DNA of 64,000 nucleotides from Nonomuraea soli (GCF_013761175.1 NZ_JACDUR010000007.1:604915-668914), one strand, 5' to 3'; shown: positions 18,609-27,438, counted from the stretch's first letter. Notes: generated by a model not told the origin, from the sequence alone. Program-made: numbers and translations.

Positions 18609-19493
18609 ATGATGAAAGCAGCGCGTTTCCATGAGTACGGCGGGGCCGACGTGATCAGGGTCGAGCGGGTCCCGGTGCCCGAGCCCGGCGCCGGTGAGGT
18701 CCTGGTCCGGATCGCGGCCACCTCGTTCAACCCTTCCGACACCGCTCTGCGGGCCGGGCGGCTGCGTGAGGTGCTTCCCCTGGCCCTGCCCTACGTCCCG
18801 GGCTGGGACGTCGCGGGCACGGTCGTGACCGCTGCCGGGCGCTGGAAGGCCGGCGATCGGGTGATGGGGCGCACCGACGCGGGTGGCGCGGCGGCCGAGT
18901 TCGCCGCCGTGCCGGCGTCCGTACTGGTCGGGGTGACGGGTTTCGCCGAGCTGGCTGCCGCGGCTGCCGTCCCGGTGGCCGGGCTCACAGCCTGGCAGGC
19001 GGTCTTCGAGCACGGGAAGGTGGCGGCGGGGCAGCGTGTGCTCATCAACGGCGCGGGCGGCGGGGTCGGCGGGTTCGCGGTGCAGCTCGCCAAGCTCGCC
19101 GGGGCCACGGTGATCGCCACGGCGTCGCCACGCAGCGCGGCCACCGTCGCCGGCCTGGGCGCGGACGAGGTGATCGATTACACCCGTTCGCCGCTTCCGG
19201 AAGGAATGGACGTGGTGATCAACCTCGCTCCCGTCGGCCCCGAGCAGGCCTCCGTCCTGGCCACGCTGGTGAGGCCGGGTGGTGCCGGGGTGTCCGTCGC
19301 CGCGCCCATCCGGGGGTTCTTCTCCTTCACCGCGCGCAACGATCCCGGTCAGGTGGCGGAAATGGACGCTCTGGCGGCCGCGGGCACATTGCTGGTCGAC
19401 GTGACGGAGACCGTGCCGCTGGAAGGGCTGGCCGATCTGCACCGTCGCAGCGAGGCGGGGCTCACGCGCGGGAAGATCCTCGTCGCGGTGTGA
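18609..19493 (+). CDS. MDR-superfamily NADP-dependent oxidoreductase
   Basis: The 294-residue protein is a zinc-free medium-chain dehydrogenase of the quinone-oxidoreductase type. It has a GroES-like N-terminal half (FNPSDTALRAG, PYVPGWDVAGTV) and a nucleotide-binding motif INGAGGGVGGFAVQLA near residue 140. Such enzymes reduce enones or quinones with NADPH. Two ATGs occur in tandem at 18609 and 18612. The divergent AraC regulator is its probable controller. Confidence 0.88.
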   Translation: MMKAARFHEYGGADVIRVERVPVPEPGAGEVLVRIAATSFNPSDTALRAGRLREVLPLALPYVPGWDVAGTVVTAAGRWKAGDRVMGRTDAGGAAAEFAAVPASVLVGVTGFAELAAAAAVPVAGLTAWQAVFEHGKVAAGQRVLINGAGGGVGGFAVQLAKLAGATVIATASPRSAATVAGLGADEVIDYTRSPLPEGMDVVINLAPVGPEQASVLATLVRPGGAGVSVAAPIRGFFSFTARNDPGQVAEMDALAAAGTLLVDVTETVPLEGLADLHRRSEAGLTRGKILVAV

Positions 19494-19503
19494 CGAGTCC
19501 AAC

Positions 19504-19538
19504 AACCTACGCGAACGTAAGTTACGGTAGCGTAGGTT
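19504..19538. promoter_or_regulatory. Inverted repeat upstream of the haemolysin-III gene
   Basis: Perfect arms aacctacgc (19504-19512) and gcgtaggtt (19530-19538) enclose a second palindrome cgtaagttacg (19516-19526). The element ends 2 bp before the ATG. This looks like a TetR-type operator. No TetR gene is adjacent, so the repressor is elsewhere or is the nearby MarR. Confidence 0.55.
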
Positions 19539-19540
19539 GC

Positions 19541-20185
19541 ATGACGGTCCTGGAGAAGCCGCGGCTGCGCGGCTGGTTGCACGCCGGAGCCCTGCCCGCG
19601 GCGCTGGTGGCGGGATTCGTGCTGGTCGCCCTGGGGCCCACCGTGGAAGCGCGGCTCGCGGCCACCGTCTACGCGATCACCTCCGGCCTGCTCTTCGGCG
19701 TCTCGGCCACCTACCATCGCGGCCGGCTGTCGCCCCGCGTGGCCGAGATCCTGCGGCGGTTCGACCACGCCAACATCTACCTCATCATCGCGGGCACCTA
19801 CACCCCGTTCGCGCTGCTCGCCCTCGACGGGCTGCCGCGGGTGCTGGTGCTCGCGGTGATCTGGACCGGCGCGCTGGCGGGCGTGCTGTTCAAGGTCTGC
19901 TGGACGGGCGCGCCGCGATGGTTGTCGACCGTGCTCTACATCGCGCTCGGCTGGGTGGCGGTCTTCGTGCTGCCGCAGCTCATGGACGGCGCGGGGGTGG
20001 CGGCACTGGTGCTCGTCATCGTGGGCGGGGTGCTCTACACGGCGGGCGGCATCGTCTACGGGGTGCGCAGGCCCGACCCGTCGCCCAAGTGGTTCGGCTT
20101 CCACGAGGTGTTCCACGCGTTCACCGTGGCCGCCTACGTCGTGCAGTACGTGGCGATCTCCTTCGTCGTCTACTCGGCCGCCTGA
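19541..20185 (+). CDS. Haemolysin III / PAQR-family membrane protein
   Basis: The 214-residue protein has seven predicted membrane helices and the family motifs: SATYHR near residue 55, FDHANIYLIIAGTYTPF and the C-terminal HEVFHAFTVAAYVVQY with paired histidines. In bacteria the family is linked to membrane lipid homeostasis (TrhA/YqfA) rather than lysis. The last 16 bases overlap the converging hypothetical gene. Confidence 0.88.
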   Translation: MTVLEKPRLRGWLHAGALPAALVAGFVLVALGPTVEARLAATVYAITSGLLFGVSATYHRGRLSPRVAEILRRFDHANIYLIIAGTYTPFALLALDGLPRVLVLAVIWTGALAGVLFKVCWTGAPRWLSTVLYIALGWVAVFVLPQLMDGAGVAALVLVIVGGVLYTAGGIVYGVRRPDPSPKWFGFHEVFHAFTVAAYVVQYVAISFVVYSAA

Positions 20186-20565
20186 ACCGTCCACGGGAAC
20201 GGGCGCAGGTCCGGCTCCACCCAGCCCTGCCTCGCCGAGGCCCCGGCCAGGGTGCCGCTGGTGTAGAACCTCGACAGGAGGCGCTTGTCGAGCAGGGCGG
20301 GGTTCCTGGCGATGAACGCCGGGAAGTCGTCGTCGGGGATCGTGTGGTGGCCCACCAGCTCCACCCAGGCCCTGCTCATCGTCGCGTGGTACTTCTGCGG
20401 CCTGCCCGCGTATCTCGCGGTGCGCCTGATGCCGTCGCTGATCAGGGTGACCGCCTGGTCGACGCCGCTGTGCCGTACGGCCAGCCAGGTCACGTGCACG
20501 TGCTCACGATGGCCGAACCGGTCCGTGCCGGACATGGCCTCGGCCAGCAGGTCCTCGAATCTCAC
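20170..20565 (-). CDS. Conserved hypothetical protein next to MarR
   Basis: The 131-residue soluble protein is not recognised. It has HREHVHVTWLAVR near residue 19 and many His, Arg and Trp residues (YHATMSRAWVELVGHH, RPFPWTV). Its ATG overlaps the MarR stop by 4 nt, so it is translated with the regulator and may be a MarR-controlled enzyme or binding protein. No signal peptide or membrane segment is visible. Confidence 0.65.
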   Translation of the reverse strand: MRFEDLLAEAMSGTDRFGHREHVHVTWLAVRHSGVDQAVTLISDGIRRTARYAGRPQKYHATMSRAWVELVGHHTIPDDDFPAFIARNPALLDKRLLSRFYTSGTLAGASARQGWVEPDLRPFPWTVQAAE

Positions 20566-20984
20566 CTCGACACCTCCGTCAGTGCGTTCAGGCCCGCTCT
20601 CAGGCCCTCGATCTGCTCGCCGTCGAGCCCGGCCAGGGCCCGTTCCTCCAGGTCGGCGAAGGCGCGCGCGATCCTGGCCGCCGCCCGCTCACCGTCGCCG
20701 GTGAGCGTGATGGCCACCGCCCTGCGGTCGCCCTCCTGGCGGACCCTGGCGATGTGGCCGCGCCTTTCCAGCCGGTCCAGCACGCTGGTGAGCGTGCTGG
20801 GCTTGGTGCCCACGTCCGCGCCGAGTTGCGAGACCGTACGGCTGCGGCCGTCGGCGAGGTTGGCGAGCACGTTGATCTCGGCCGCGGTGAGGCCGAGCCC
20901 GGCCAGGTCGGCGGTGATGGCCAGGAGGGTGGCATGGGTGGCCTGCTGCAGGGCGAGCAGGGCTGACCAGCGGGCAGTTGTCAC
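20562..20984 (-). CDS. MarR-family transcriptional regulator
   Basis: The 140-residue regulator has the MarR winged helix (LTAAEINVLANLADGRSRTVS, SVLDRLERRGHIARVRQEGDRRAV). It starts with GTG at 20984, inside a 27-bp inverted repeat and 8 nt after a perfect TATAAT on the minus strand, so its mRNA is probably leaderless and self-repressed. It is co-translated with the following hypothetical protein. Confidence 0.88.
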   Translation of the reverse strand: MTTARWSALLALQQATHATLLAITADLAGLGLTAAEINVLANLADGRSRTVSQLGADVGTKPSTLTSVLDRLERRGHIARVRQEGDRRAVAITLTGDGERAAARIARAFADLEERALAGLDGEQIEGLRAGLNALTEVSR

Positions 20985-21008
20985 GATATCGCATTATACG
21001 ATTTCGTG
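20982..21008 (-). promoter_or_regulatory. MarR promoter and operator overlapping its start codon
   Basis: Arms cacgatatcg (20982-20991) and cgatttcgtg (20999-21008) are inverted with one mismatch and enclose cattata. The minus strand carries TATAAT at 20998-20993, 8 nt before the MarR GTG. The operator covers both the -10 element and the start codon. Confidence 0.65.
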
Positions 21009-22232
21009 CTATTTGGCGGTAGCCCCCAGGACGAGCAGGGCGGTGTCGTCGTCGAGACCGGCGCCGAAGCTCCTCAGCAACCCGGTCATCGCCTCGACCA
21101 GACTTCGCGGCGACGCGCCCGCCCGCCTGGCCACGAACGTGCGCAGCGCCTCGTCGCCGTAGAGCGTGGTGCGGTCGGAGCCGGTACGGGCCTCGGTGAT
21201 GCCGTCGGTGTAGAGCACCAGGCTGTCGCCGGGGCCGAGAACCGTGGTGGCCGCCGTGAACCGGGGCTCGGGCAGCAGGCCGACCAGCATCCCGCCCGGG
21301 GTCGGCAGGCAGTCGCACGTGCCGTCGGCGCGTGCCACGAGCGCCGGCGGATGACCGCCCGCCGCCAGGTGAACGGTCACGACCCCGGCGTCGGGATCCG
21401 GTTCGAGCACGCCGAAGACGGCCGTGCAGTAGCGCGGGTCGTCGTGGGTGTAGCGCTCGAGAAGCGCGGTGTTCAGCGTGGCCAGGGCGGACAGGGGGTC
21501 CGGGTCGTGCAGCGCCGCGGCGCGCAGGGTGTAGCGGGTCAGCGACGTCAACGCGGCCGCCTGCGGGCCCTTGCCGCACACGTCGCCGAGGAAGAACGCC
21601 CAGCGTTTGCCGTCGATGCCGAACACGTCGTAGAAGTCACCGCCCAGCTGGTCGGGAGAGGCGGCGTGGTAGTAAGCGGCCGACTCCATGCCCGGCACCC
21701 CGGGCAGCGAGTCGGGCAGAAGGCTGCGCTGCAGCACCGCGAGGGCGTCCTGGAGCCTGGCCCGGTCGGCGATGGCGTGCCTGGCCGACTCCTCGGCGTC
21801 CCTGCGGGCGCGCAGCAGCTCCTCCTCGTAGGCGCGGCGCTCGCGGGCGTCGAAGACCGTCGTGCGGACGAGCAGCGGCTCGCCCGCCTCGCCGTACCTG
21901 AGGGCCGAGGAGGCCAGCACGGGCATGCGCTCGCCTCCCGCGGCCCTCAGCTCCAGCGCGATGCCGTTGATCGTGCCCTGCATGCGCAGCAGCGGCGCGA
22001 AATGCGTCTCGTGGTAGAGCCGGCCGCCGACGGTGAGCAGGTCGGAGAAGCGCATGCGGCCCACCACCGCCTCGCGCTCCAGCCCGAGCCAGCCGAGCAG
22101 CGTCGCGTTGATCTTGGCGATCGTGCCGTCCATCATCGTCGACAGGTAGCCGCACGGAGCGTTCTCGTAGAGCTCCTCCGCGCTGTCCTCGAGCAGCGCG
22201 ACGAAGGCCGGATCCGTCACCGGGCCCGTCAC
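21009..22232 (-). CDS. PAS-PP2C (SpoIIE-type) phosphatase, RsbP-like
   Basis: The 407-residue protein has a PAS domain (about residues 18-130), a helical linker (135-175) and a PP2C/SpoIIE phosphatase domain. The metal-binding motifs are LGGDFYDVF, GDVCGKG, YTDGITEAR and DDDTALLVL. The GTG start overlaps the hydrolase stop (GTGA). The combination and order match Bacillus RsbP (PAS-PP2C, ~400 residues), which dephosphorylates the anti-anti-sigma factor RsbV during energy stress. No RsbV or RsbW homologue is in the window, so its target must lie elsewhere. Confidence 0.87.
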   Translation of the reverse strand: MTGPVTDPAFVALLEDSAEELYENAPCGYLSTMMDGTIAKINATLLGWLGLEREAVVGRMRFSDLLTVGGRLYHETHFAPLLRMQGTINGIALELRAAGGERMPVLASSALRYGEAGEPLLVRTTVFDARERRAYEEELLRARRDAEESARHAIADRARLQDALAVLQRSLLPDSLPGVPGMESAAYYHAASPDQLGGDFYDVFGIDGKRWAFFLGDVCGKGPQAAALTSLTRYTLRAAALHDPDPLSALATLNTALLERYTHDDPRYCTAVFGVLEPDPDAGVVTVHLAAGGHPPALVARADGTCDCLPTPGGMLVGLLPEPRFTAATTVLGPGDSLVLYTDGITEARTGSDRTTLYGDEALRTFVARRAGASPRSLVEAMTGLLRSFGAGLDDDTALLVLGATAK

Positions 22233-23032
22233 CGCGGCTGCTCCAGGAACGCGACGATCGCCTCATTGGTGGCCTCGGGCGCCGACAGGTGCGGGCAGTG
22301 CCCGGTGGCGTCCAGGGTGACCAGCGTCGAGCCGGGGATGCAGGCGTGCACGAAGGCGCCCACCTCGCGCGGGGCGATCACGTCGTTGGTGCACTCCAGC
22401 ACCAGCGTGGGCACCGAGACCGACTTGAGGTCGTCGCGGGAGTCGGACAGGAACGTGGTGCGGGCGAAGACCCTGGCCATCGCGGGATCGGTGGCGCAGA
22501 AGCTGTTGGTGAGCTCCTTGCCGAGCTCGGGGCGATCGGGATTGCCCATGATCGCCGGGGCCATCGTGGCCGACCAGCCCAGGTAGTTGGACTCCAGGGA
22601 GACGAGCAGCTCGTCGATGTCGTCGGCGCTGAAGCCGCCCCGGTAACCCTCGTCGTCGATGTAGCGGGGGGAGGGGGCGACCATGATCAGCGCGCCGATC
22701 CGCTCGGGAGCCAGCCGTGCGGCCAGCACCCCGACCATGGCGCTCACCGAGTGTCCGACGAACACCGCGTCACGCAGGTCGAGCGCCTCGCACACCTCCG
22801 TCACGTCGCGCGCGTAGCCGTCGAGGGTGCTGTAGCGCTCCTCGTCGAAGGCCGACAACTCCGACCGGCCGCAGCCGACGTAGTCGAACAGGACCACGCG
22901 GTAGGAAGCGGTCAACGCAGGCAGCGTCAGGCGCCACATGTTCTGGTCGCAGCCGAACCCGTGGGCGAGCACCACCGTACGGCCGGCCGGGTTTCCGGTG
23001 ACCGTGACGTGGTTCCTGCGCAGGACGTCCAT
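22229..23032 (-). CDS. Alpha/beta hydrolase, RsbQ-like
   Basis: The ~267-residue hydrolase has GHSVSA with the nucleophile Ser near residue 95, the Asp in ECTNDVIAP and the His in ATGHCPHLS. RsbQ of Bacillus is 269 residues with the same triad layout, and it is the partner required for RsbP activity; the same family includes the plant receptors D14 and KAI2. The start may be ATG at 23032 or GTG at 23038. The stop overlaps the phosphatase start, so the two are made together. The signal it senses is unknown. Confidence 0.87.
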   Translation of the reverse strand: MDVLRRNHVTVTGNPAGRTVVLAHGFGCDQNMWRLTLPALTASYRVVLFDYVGCGRSELSAFDEERYSTLDGYARDVTEVCEALDLRDAVFVGHSVSAMVGVLAARLAPERIGALIMVAPSPRYIDDEGYRGGFSADDIDELLVSLESNYLGWSATMAPAIMGNPDRPELGKELTNSFCATDPAMARVFARTTFLSDSRDDLKSVSVPTLVLECTNDVIAPREVGAFVHACIPGSTLVTLDATGHCPHLSAPEATNEAIVAFLEQPR

Positions 23033-23199
23033 GTTCACACCCTATGTACATTCGTGTCGGGATCATGAAGCACTTCCCCGGAGCGGCGATAGGATGCCTC
23101 GAACGCCCGACCGGCGAACCGTCCCACGCGAGTGACCCGCGGCCACAAGCGCGACCCCACCCGCCGCCCCACCGACGCCGAGTCCCGGAAGTTACCACC

Positions 23200-24396
23200 A
23201 TGCCACTCAAGAACCCCTCCGACGGCCGGATGGGCCGGGTCGACAGCTCACCGGTTCGCGACCTGCTGGCGCTCATCGACAGACCCGAGATCATCTCCTT
23301 CGCCGGCGGGCTGCCCTGCCCGACCCTCTTCGACGTCGACGGCCTGCGCCAGGCCTTCGACGACGTGTTCTCCTCCGGCCGGATCCGCCGCGCCCTGCAG
23401 TACTCCTCCACGGAAGGCGACCCCGACCTGCGGGAGCTCATCGCCGCCCGGCTCACCGGCCGCGGCCTGCCCACCACCGGCGACTCCCTGCTCGTGACGA
23501 CCGGCTCCCAGCAGGGAGTCTCACTCGTGGCCACCGCCCTGCTCGAACCAGGCGACGTCGTCCTCGTCGAGGAGCCCACCTACCTGGCCGCACTGCAGTG
23601 CTTCCGCCTGACCGGCGCCCGCATCGTCCCGGTGCGCAGCGACGAGTCCGGCCTCGACCCCGAAGCCCTGCGCGAAGCCGTCGAGCGCGAGCGGCCCGTC
23701 CTGCTCTACCTCGTGCCCACCTTCGCCAACCCGACCGGGCGCACCCTCACCGACGAACGCCGCCGCGCCGTCGCCGCGCTCTCGGCCTCGCACGGCTTCT
23801 GGATCCTCGAGGACGACCCGTACGGCGAGCTGCGCTACCGCGGCACCCCGCTGGCTCCGCTCAGTTCCTACCCGGGCGCCGAGCAGTCGTCCGTGTACCT
23901 GGGGAGCCTGTCGAAGATCGGCGCGCCGGGGCTGCGCATCGGCTGGCTGCGCGCCCCGGCCACCCTGCTGCGTGCACTGACGATCGCCAAACAGTCGACC
24001 GACCTGCACACCTCCACCCTCGACCAGGCGGCGGCCGCCCGCTACCTGGCCACCGTCGACCTCGACGCCCGGGTGCGCACCCTGGCCGAGGCCTACCGCC
24101 CGCGCCGCGACGCCATGATCGACGCCCTCGCCTCCGTGGCCCCCGAGGGCAGCACGTGGAGCGACCCTGACGGTGGCATGTTCATCTGGGCACGCCTTCC
24201 CGGGGGGATCGACACGGCGCACCTGCTCAAGGTGGCGCTCACCCACGACGTGGCGTTCGTCCCCGGGGCGCCGTTCTACCCGGGGGAGCCGGACCCGTCG
24301 ACGCTGCGGCTGTCGTTCAGCACCTACCTGCCGGAGCAGATCGCCGAGGGCATGCGCCGCCTCGGCGCCGCCCTCGACGAGGCTCGGGTCGAGTAA
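23200..24396 (+). CDS. PLP-dependent aminotransferase (class I/II, LysN/ARO8-like)
   Basis: The 398-residue fold-type-I aminotransferase has SFAGGLPCPTLFD at the start, VLVEEPTYLAALQCF, LVPTFANPTGRTLT, WILEDDPYGELRY and the PLP lysine in GSLSKIGAPGLRIGW. This subgroup includes 2-aminoadipate and aromatic aminotransferases and the C-terminal half of MocR regulators. There is no GntR domain here. The ATG at 23200 is preferred over a longer N-terminal extension of Pro/Arg-rich low-complexity residues. The amino donor is not determined. Confidence 0.87.
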   Translation: MPLKNPSDGRMGRVDSSPVRDLLALIDRPEIISFAGGLPCPTLFDVDGLRQAFDDVFSSGRIRRALQYSSTEGDPDLRELIAARLTGRGLPTTGDSLLVTTGSQQGVSLVATALLEPGDVVLVEEPTYLAALQCFRLTGARIVPVRSDESGLDPEALREAVERERPVLLYLVPTFANPTGRTLTDERRRAVAALSASHGFWILEDDPYGELRYRGTPLAPLSSYPGAEQSSVYLGSLSKIGAPGLRIGWLRAPATLLRALTIAKQSTDLHTSTLDQAAAARYLATVDLDARVRTLAEAYRPRRDAMIDALASVAPEGSTWSDPDGGMFIWARLPGGIDTAHLLKVALTHDVAFVPGAPFYPGEPDPSTLRLSFSTYLPEQIAEGMRRLGAALDEARVE

Positions 24397-24413
24397 CGGG
24401 ACGACTTGAGTCA

Positions 24414-26477
24414 TCAGCCGCTCTGAGCGACCCCCAGCGACTGCTTGAGGAAGTCCACCTGCAGCAGCAGCAGGTTCTCCGCCACGACCTCCTGCGGCGT
24501 CATGTGGGTGACGCCCGACAGCGGCAGCACCGAGTGCTGGCGCCCCGCGGCGAGGAGGGCGGACGACAGGCGGAGGGTGTGGGCCGCGACGACGTTGTCG
24601 TCCGCCAGCCCGTGCACCAGCAGCAGCGGCCGTTCCAGCTTGGCGGCGTCGGCGAACAGCGACGACTGGTCGTACACCTCGGGCTGGGTGTTGGGGTCGC
24701 CCAGGTAGCGCTCGGTGTAGCACGTGTCGTACAGGCGCCAGTCCGTGACGGGGGCGCCCGCGATGCCGGCGTGGAAGACGTCGGGGCGGCGCATCACGGC
24801 CAGCGCGGCGAGGTAGCCGCCGAACGACCAGCCGCGGATGCCGACGCGGGTCAGGTCGAGGTCCTGGGGGTACTGCTCGGCCACGCCGTGGAGCGCGTCG
24901 ATCTGGTCCTCCAGCACCGGCCCCGCGAGGTCGTCGAGCACCTCGTGCTCGAAGGCGCGTCCGCGCCCGGGGGTGCCGCGGCCGTCGGTGACGACGACGG
25001 CGAAGCCCTGCTCGGCGAACCACTGGCTGGTCAGGAACATGGAGTGCGCGGCGAGCACCCGCTGGGCGTGCGGCCCGCCGTACGGGTCGAGGAGGACCGG
25101 GAGCGGCCCGGAGCCCGACTCGTACCACGACGGCAGGATGACGGCGGTGGCCAGCTCGCGCGAGCCCGAGCGGCCGATCGAGACCCGCAGGTCGAGGCCG
25201 GGCCGTTCGGCGAGCGACGGGATGGGGATGGTCATGCCGCTGGGCAGGACGACCGTGACGGAGACGCCTTCGTTCTCCAGGGTCTGCTCGGTGAGGACCC
25301 CGACGCCGCCCGCCAGGCGGCCGGAGAAGACGCCCGAGCTGGTGGAGACGGGCAGCAGGGAGTGGCCGTCCCAGGTCCACAGCTGGATCTCGGTGGAGTC
25401 GGTGCCGGAGGCGCGGAAGAGCACGCTGTCGCGGTCGACGTCGAGCACCGAGCGCACGATCATCGTCGGCGGCGTCACCGGCTTGCCGCCGACGATCAGC
25501 TGGGTGCCGGACAGCCATACCAGGCTGCCGTCGTCGAGGTGGGCGGGCACGCCCTGGCCGATCTCGACCCAGGCGGGTGAGGTCTCCTCGACCAGTTGCT
25601 CCGACGATCCGCTCGCCGGGTCGACGGTGAACAGGCGCAGCGACTTCTGGTCGCGCGCGAGGGTGACGATCGAGAGGGCGTGGGAGTCCCAGGAGGCGTT
25701 GGCCAGGTACTCCTGCTCGAAGGGTACGGCGACGCGGGAGCCGTCGAGGGCGTAGACGAACAGCTCGACGATCGCGTTGGGGGTGCCGGCGGCGGGATAG
25801 CGCTGCTCGACGGCGGGACGGTCGGGGTTGGCCGGGTCGGCGATGTGCCAGAGCCGCACCGGCGCCTCGTCGACGCGGGCGACCAGCAGCCGGTCGGAGC
25901 CGGGCGACCACCAGTAGCCGCGCATGCGGTCCATCTCCTCGGCGGCGATGAACTCGGCCACGCCGTAGGCGACGGTCTCGCTCTCCGGCTCGGCCAGCGC
26001 GCGGTCCTCGAAAGTGGTGGTGTCGTGCAGCCGCAGGGCGCCGCCGGAGACGTAGGAGACGTAGCGGCCGTCGGGGGACAGGCGCGGGTCGATGACGCCG
26101 CCCGGGGTCTCGAGCTGGACGGTCTCGCCGGAGGCCAGCGTGGTGAGGTACAGCTCGCCCGACAGCGCGAACACGGCCTTGACCGCCTGCCGGTCGACCG
26201 CGTAGCCGACCACGCCTCCGGCCTGCTCGCGGCTGCGCTCGCGCCGCGCGCGCTCCTCCGGCGGGAGGTTCTCCTCGTCGGCGCCGAGCTTGCGCGGGTC
26301 GACGACCAGGCGCTCCACGTGGTTGGTGGTGTCGAGCTCCCACAGGCAGGTCACCGCGTCGGTGCCGGACTGGGTGCGCAGGAACAGCACCCGGCTGCCG
26401 TCGGGGGCGATGGTGAAGCCGCGCGGCACCCCGAGGGTGAAGCGGCGGGTCCTGGCATGCAGACGCGGAAAGCTCAT
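24414..26477 (-). CDS. S9-family prolyl oligopeptidase / DPP-IV-like peptidase
   Basis: The 687-residue cytosolic-type serine peptidase has a beta-propeller N-terminal part and a C-terminal alpha/beta hydrolase domain. The nucleophile is in GIRGWSFGGYLAAL, the acid in HGLADDNVVAAH and the His in SGVTHMTPQ. A Glu motif for substrate amino-terminus recognition is seen in FIAAEEMDRMRGYWW, supporting dipeptidyl-peptidase activity. No signal peptide is seen. The start ATG at 26477 lies inside a 55-bp palindrome shared with mshB. Confidence 0.9.
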   Translation of the reverse strand: MSFPRLHARTRRFTLGVPRGFTIAPDGSRVLFLRTQSGTDAVTCLWELDTTNHVERLVVDPRKLGADEENLPPEERARRERSREQAGGVVGYAVDRQAVKAVFALSGELYLTTLASGETVQLETPGGVIDPRLSPDGRYVSYVSGGALRLHDTTTFEDRALAEPESETVAYGVAEFIAAEEMDRMRGYWWSPGSDRLLVARVDEAPVRLWHIADPANPDRPAVEQRYPAAGTPNAIVELFVYALDGSRVAVPFEQEYLANASWDSHALSIVTLARDQKSLRLFTVDPASGSSEQLVEETSPAWVEIGQGVPAHLDDGSLVWLSGTQLIVGGKPVTPPTMIVRSVLDVDRDSVLFRASGTDSTEIQLWTWDGHSLLPVSTSSGVFSGRLAGGVGVLTEQTLENEGVSVTVVLPSGMTIPIPSLAERPGLDLRVSIGRSGSRELATAVILPSWYESGSGPLPVLLDPYGGPHAQRVLAAHSMFLTSQWFAEQGFAVVVTDGRGTPGRGRAFEHEVLDDLAGPVLEDQIDALHGVAEQYPQDLDLTRVGIRGWSFGGYLAALAVMRRPDVFHAGIAGAPVTDWRLYDTCYTERYLGDPNTQPEVYDQSSLFADAAKLERPLLLVHGLADDNVVAAHTLRLSSALLAAGRQHSVLPLSGVTHMTPQEVVAENLLLLQVDFLKQSLGVAQSG

Positions 26478-26527
26478 GGGGTCAATCCTGCCAGCATTCG
26501 CCTTGCTGGCAGGATTGACCCCATGAG
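26473..26527. promoter_or_regulatory. 55-bp near-perfect palindrome holding two divergent starts
   Basis: Two 24-bp arms (26473-26496 and 26504-26527) are exact complements around a 7-nt loop, ttcgcct. Each arm contains the ATG of one divergent gene (S9 peptidase at 26477, mshB at 26523) and an AGGA 8 nt upstream of it. It is either a shared regulator site or, in RNA, a hairpin covering the start sites. Confidence 0.75.
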
Positions 26528-27428
26528 TGATCGACGCTTGTTGCTCGTGCACGCGCATCCCGACGACGAGTCGATCGGCACCGGCGCCACGATGGCCAAG
26601 TACGCCAACGAGGGCGCCCACGTCACGCTCGTCACCTGCACGCTCGGGGAGGAGGGCGAGGTGATCCCGGCCGAGCTGGCCCACCTGGCCGCCGACCGCG
26701 ACGACACGCTCGGCCGGCACCGCATCGGGGAGCTGGAGCGGGCCTGCGAGGCCCTCGGGGTCAGCGACCACCGCTTCCTGGGGGGTCCGGGGCGCTGGCG
26801 CGACTCCGGCATGATGGGCGTGGCCTCCAACGACCGCACGGAGGCCTTCTGGCAGGCCGACCTCGACGAGGCCGCCGCCGAGCTGGTGGCGATCATCCGC
26901 GAGGTCCGCCCCCAGGTCCTGGTCACCTACGACGAGAACGGCTTCTACGGCCACCCCGACCACATCCAGGCGCACCGGGTGGCCTGGCGAGCTTCGGAGC
27001 TGGCCGCCGATCCGGCGTTCGGGTCGGGCGAGCCCTGGCAGATCGCCAAGTTCTACTTCACGGCCCTGCCCAAGTCGGTGATGCGCCGACAGTCGGAGGC
27101 GCTGAAGGAGGCGGAGACCGAGTTCGCCGTCGAGGACGTCGACGACATGCCGTTCGGCTGCCCTGACGACGTGGTCACCACCGAGATCGACGCCAGGCCG
27201 TACGTGAAGCACAAGCTCGACGCGATGCGCGCGCACGCGACGCAGATCAGCGTCGACGCGCCGTGGTTCGCGTTGTCGAACAACATCGGGCAGGAGGCGT
27301 TCGGGGTCGAGCACTTCGTCCTCAGGCGAGGCGTGCCCGGTCCGGCGGGCCCCGGGGCGCCGATCGAGGCGGGCGGGATCGGCGAGCCGTACACCCGCGA
27401 GAACGATCTTTTCGCGGGCATCCACTAA
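26523..27428 (+). CDS. mshB: Mycothiol deacetylase MshB
   Basis: The 301-residue zinc enzyme deacetylates GlcNAc-Ins in mycothiol biosynthesis. The LmbE/PIG-L motif AHPDDE is at residues 11-16, and the third metal ligand lies in YGHPDHIQAHR near residue 145. The MshB-like body includes FLGGPGRWRDSGMMG. The ATG at 26523 sits in a palindrome shared with the S9 peptidase. The DUF6113 gene follows by 10 nt, a neighbour commonly found beside mshB in actinobacteria. Confidence 0.92.
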   Translation: MSDRRLLLVHAHPDDESIGTGATMAKYANEGAHVTLVTCTLGEEGEVIPAELAHLAADRDDTLGRHRIGELERACEALGVSDHRFLGGPGRWRDSGMMGVASNDRTEAFWQADLDEAAAELVAIIREVRPQVLVTYDENGFYGHPDHIQAHRVAWRASELAADPAFGSGEPWQIAKFYFTALPKSVMRRQSEALKEAETEFAVEDVDDMPFGCPDDVVTTEIDARPYVKHKLDAMRAHATQISVDAPWFALSNNIGQEAFGVEHFVLRRGVPGPAGPGAPIEAGGIGEPYTRENDLFAGIH

Positions 27429-27438
27429 CCTCGGGCAG

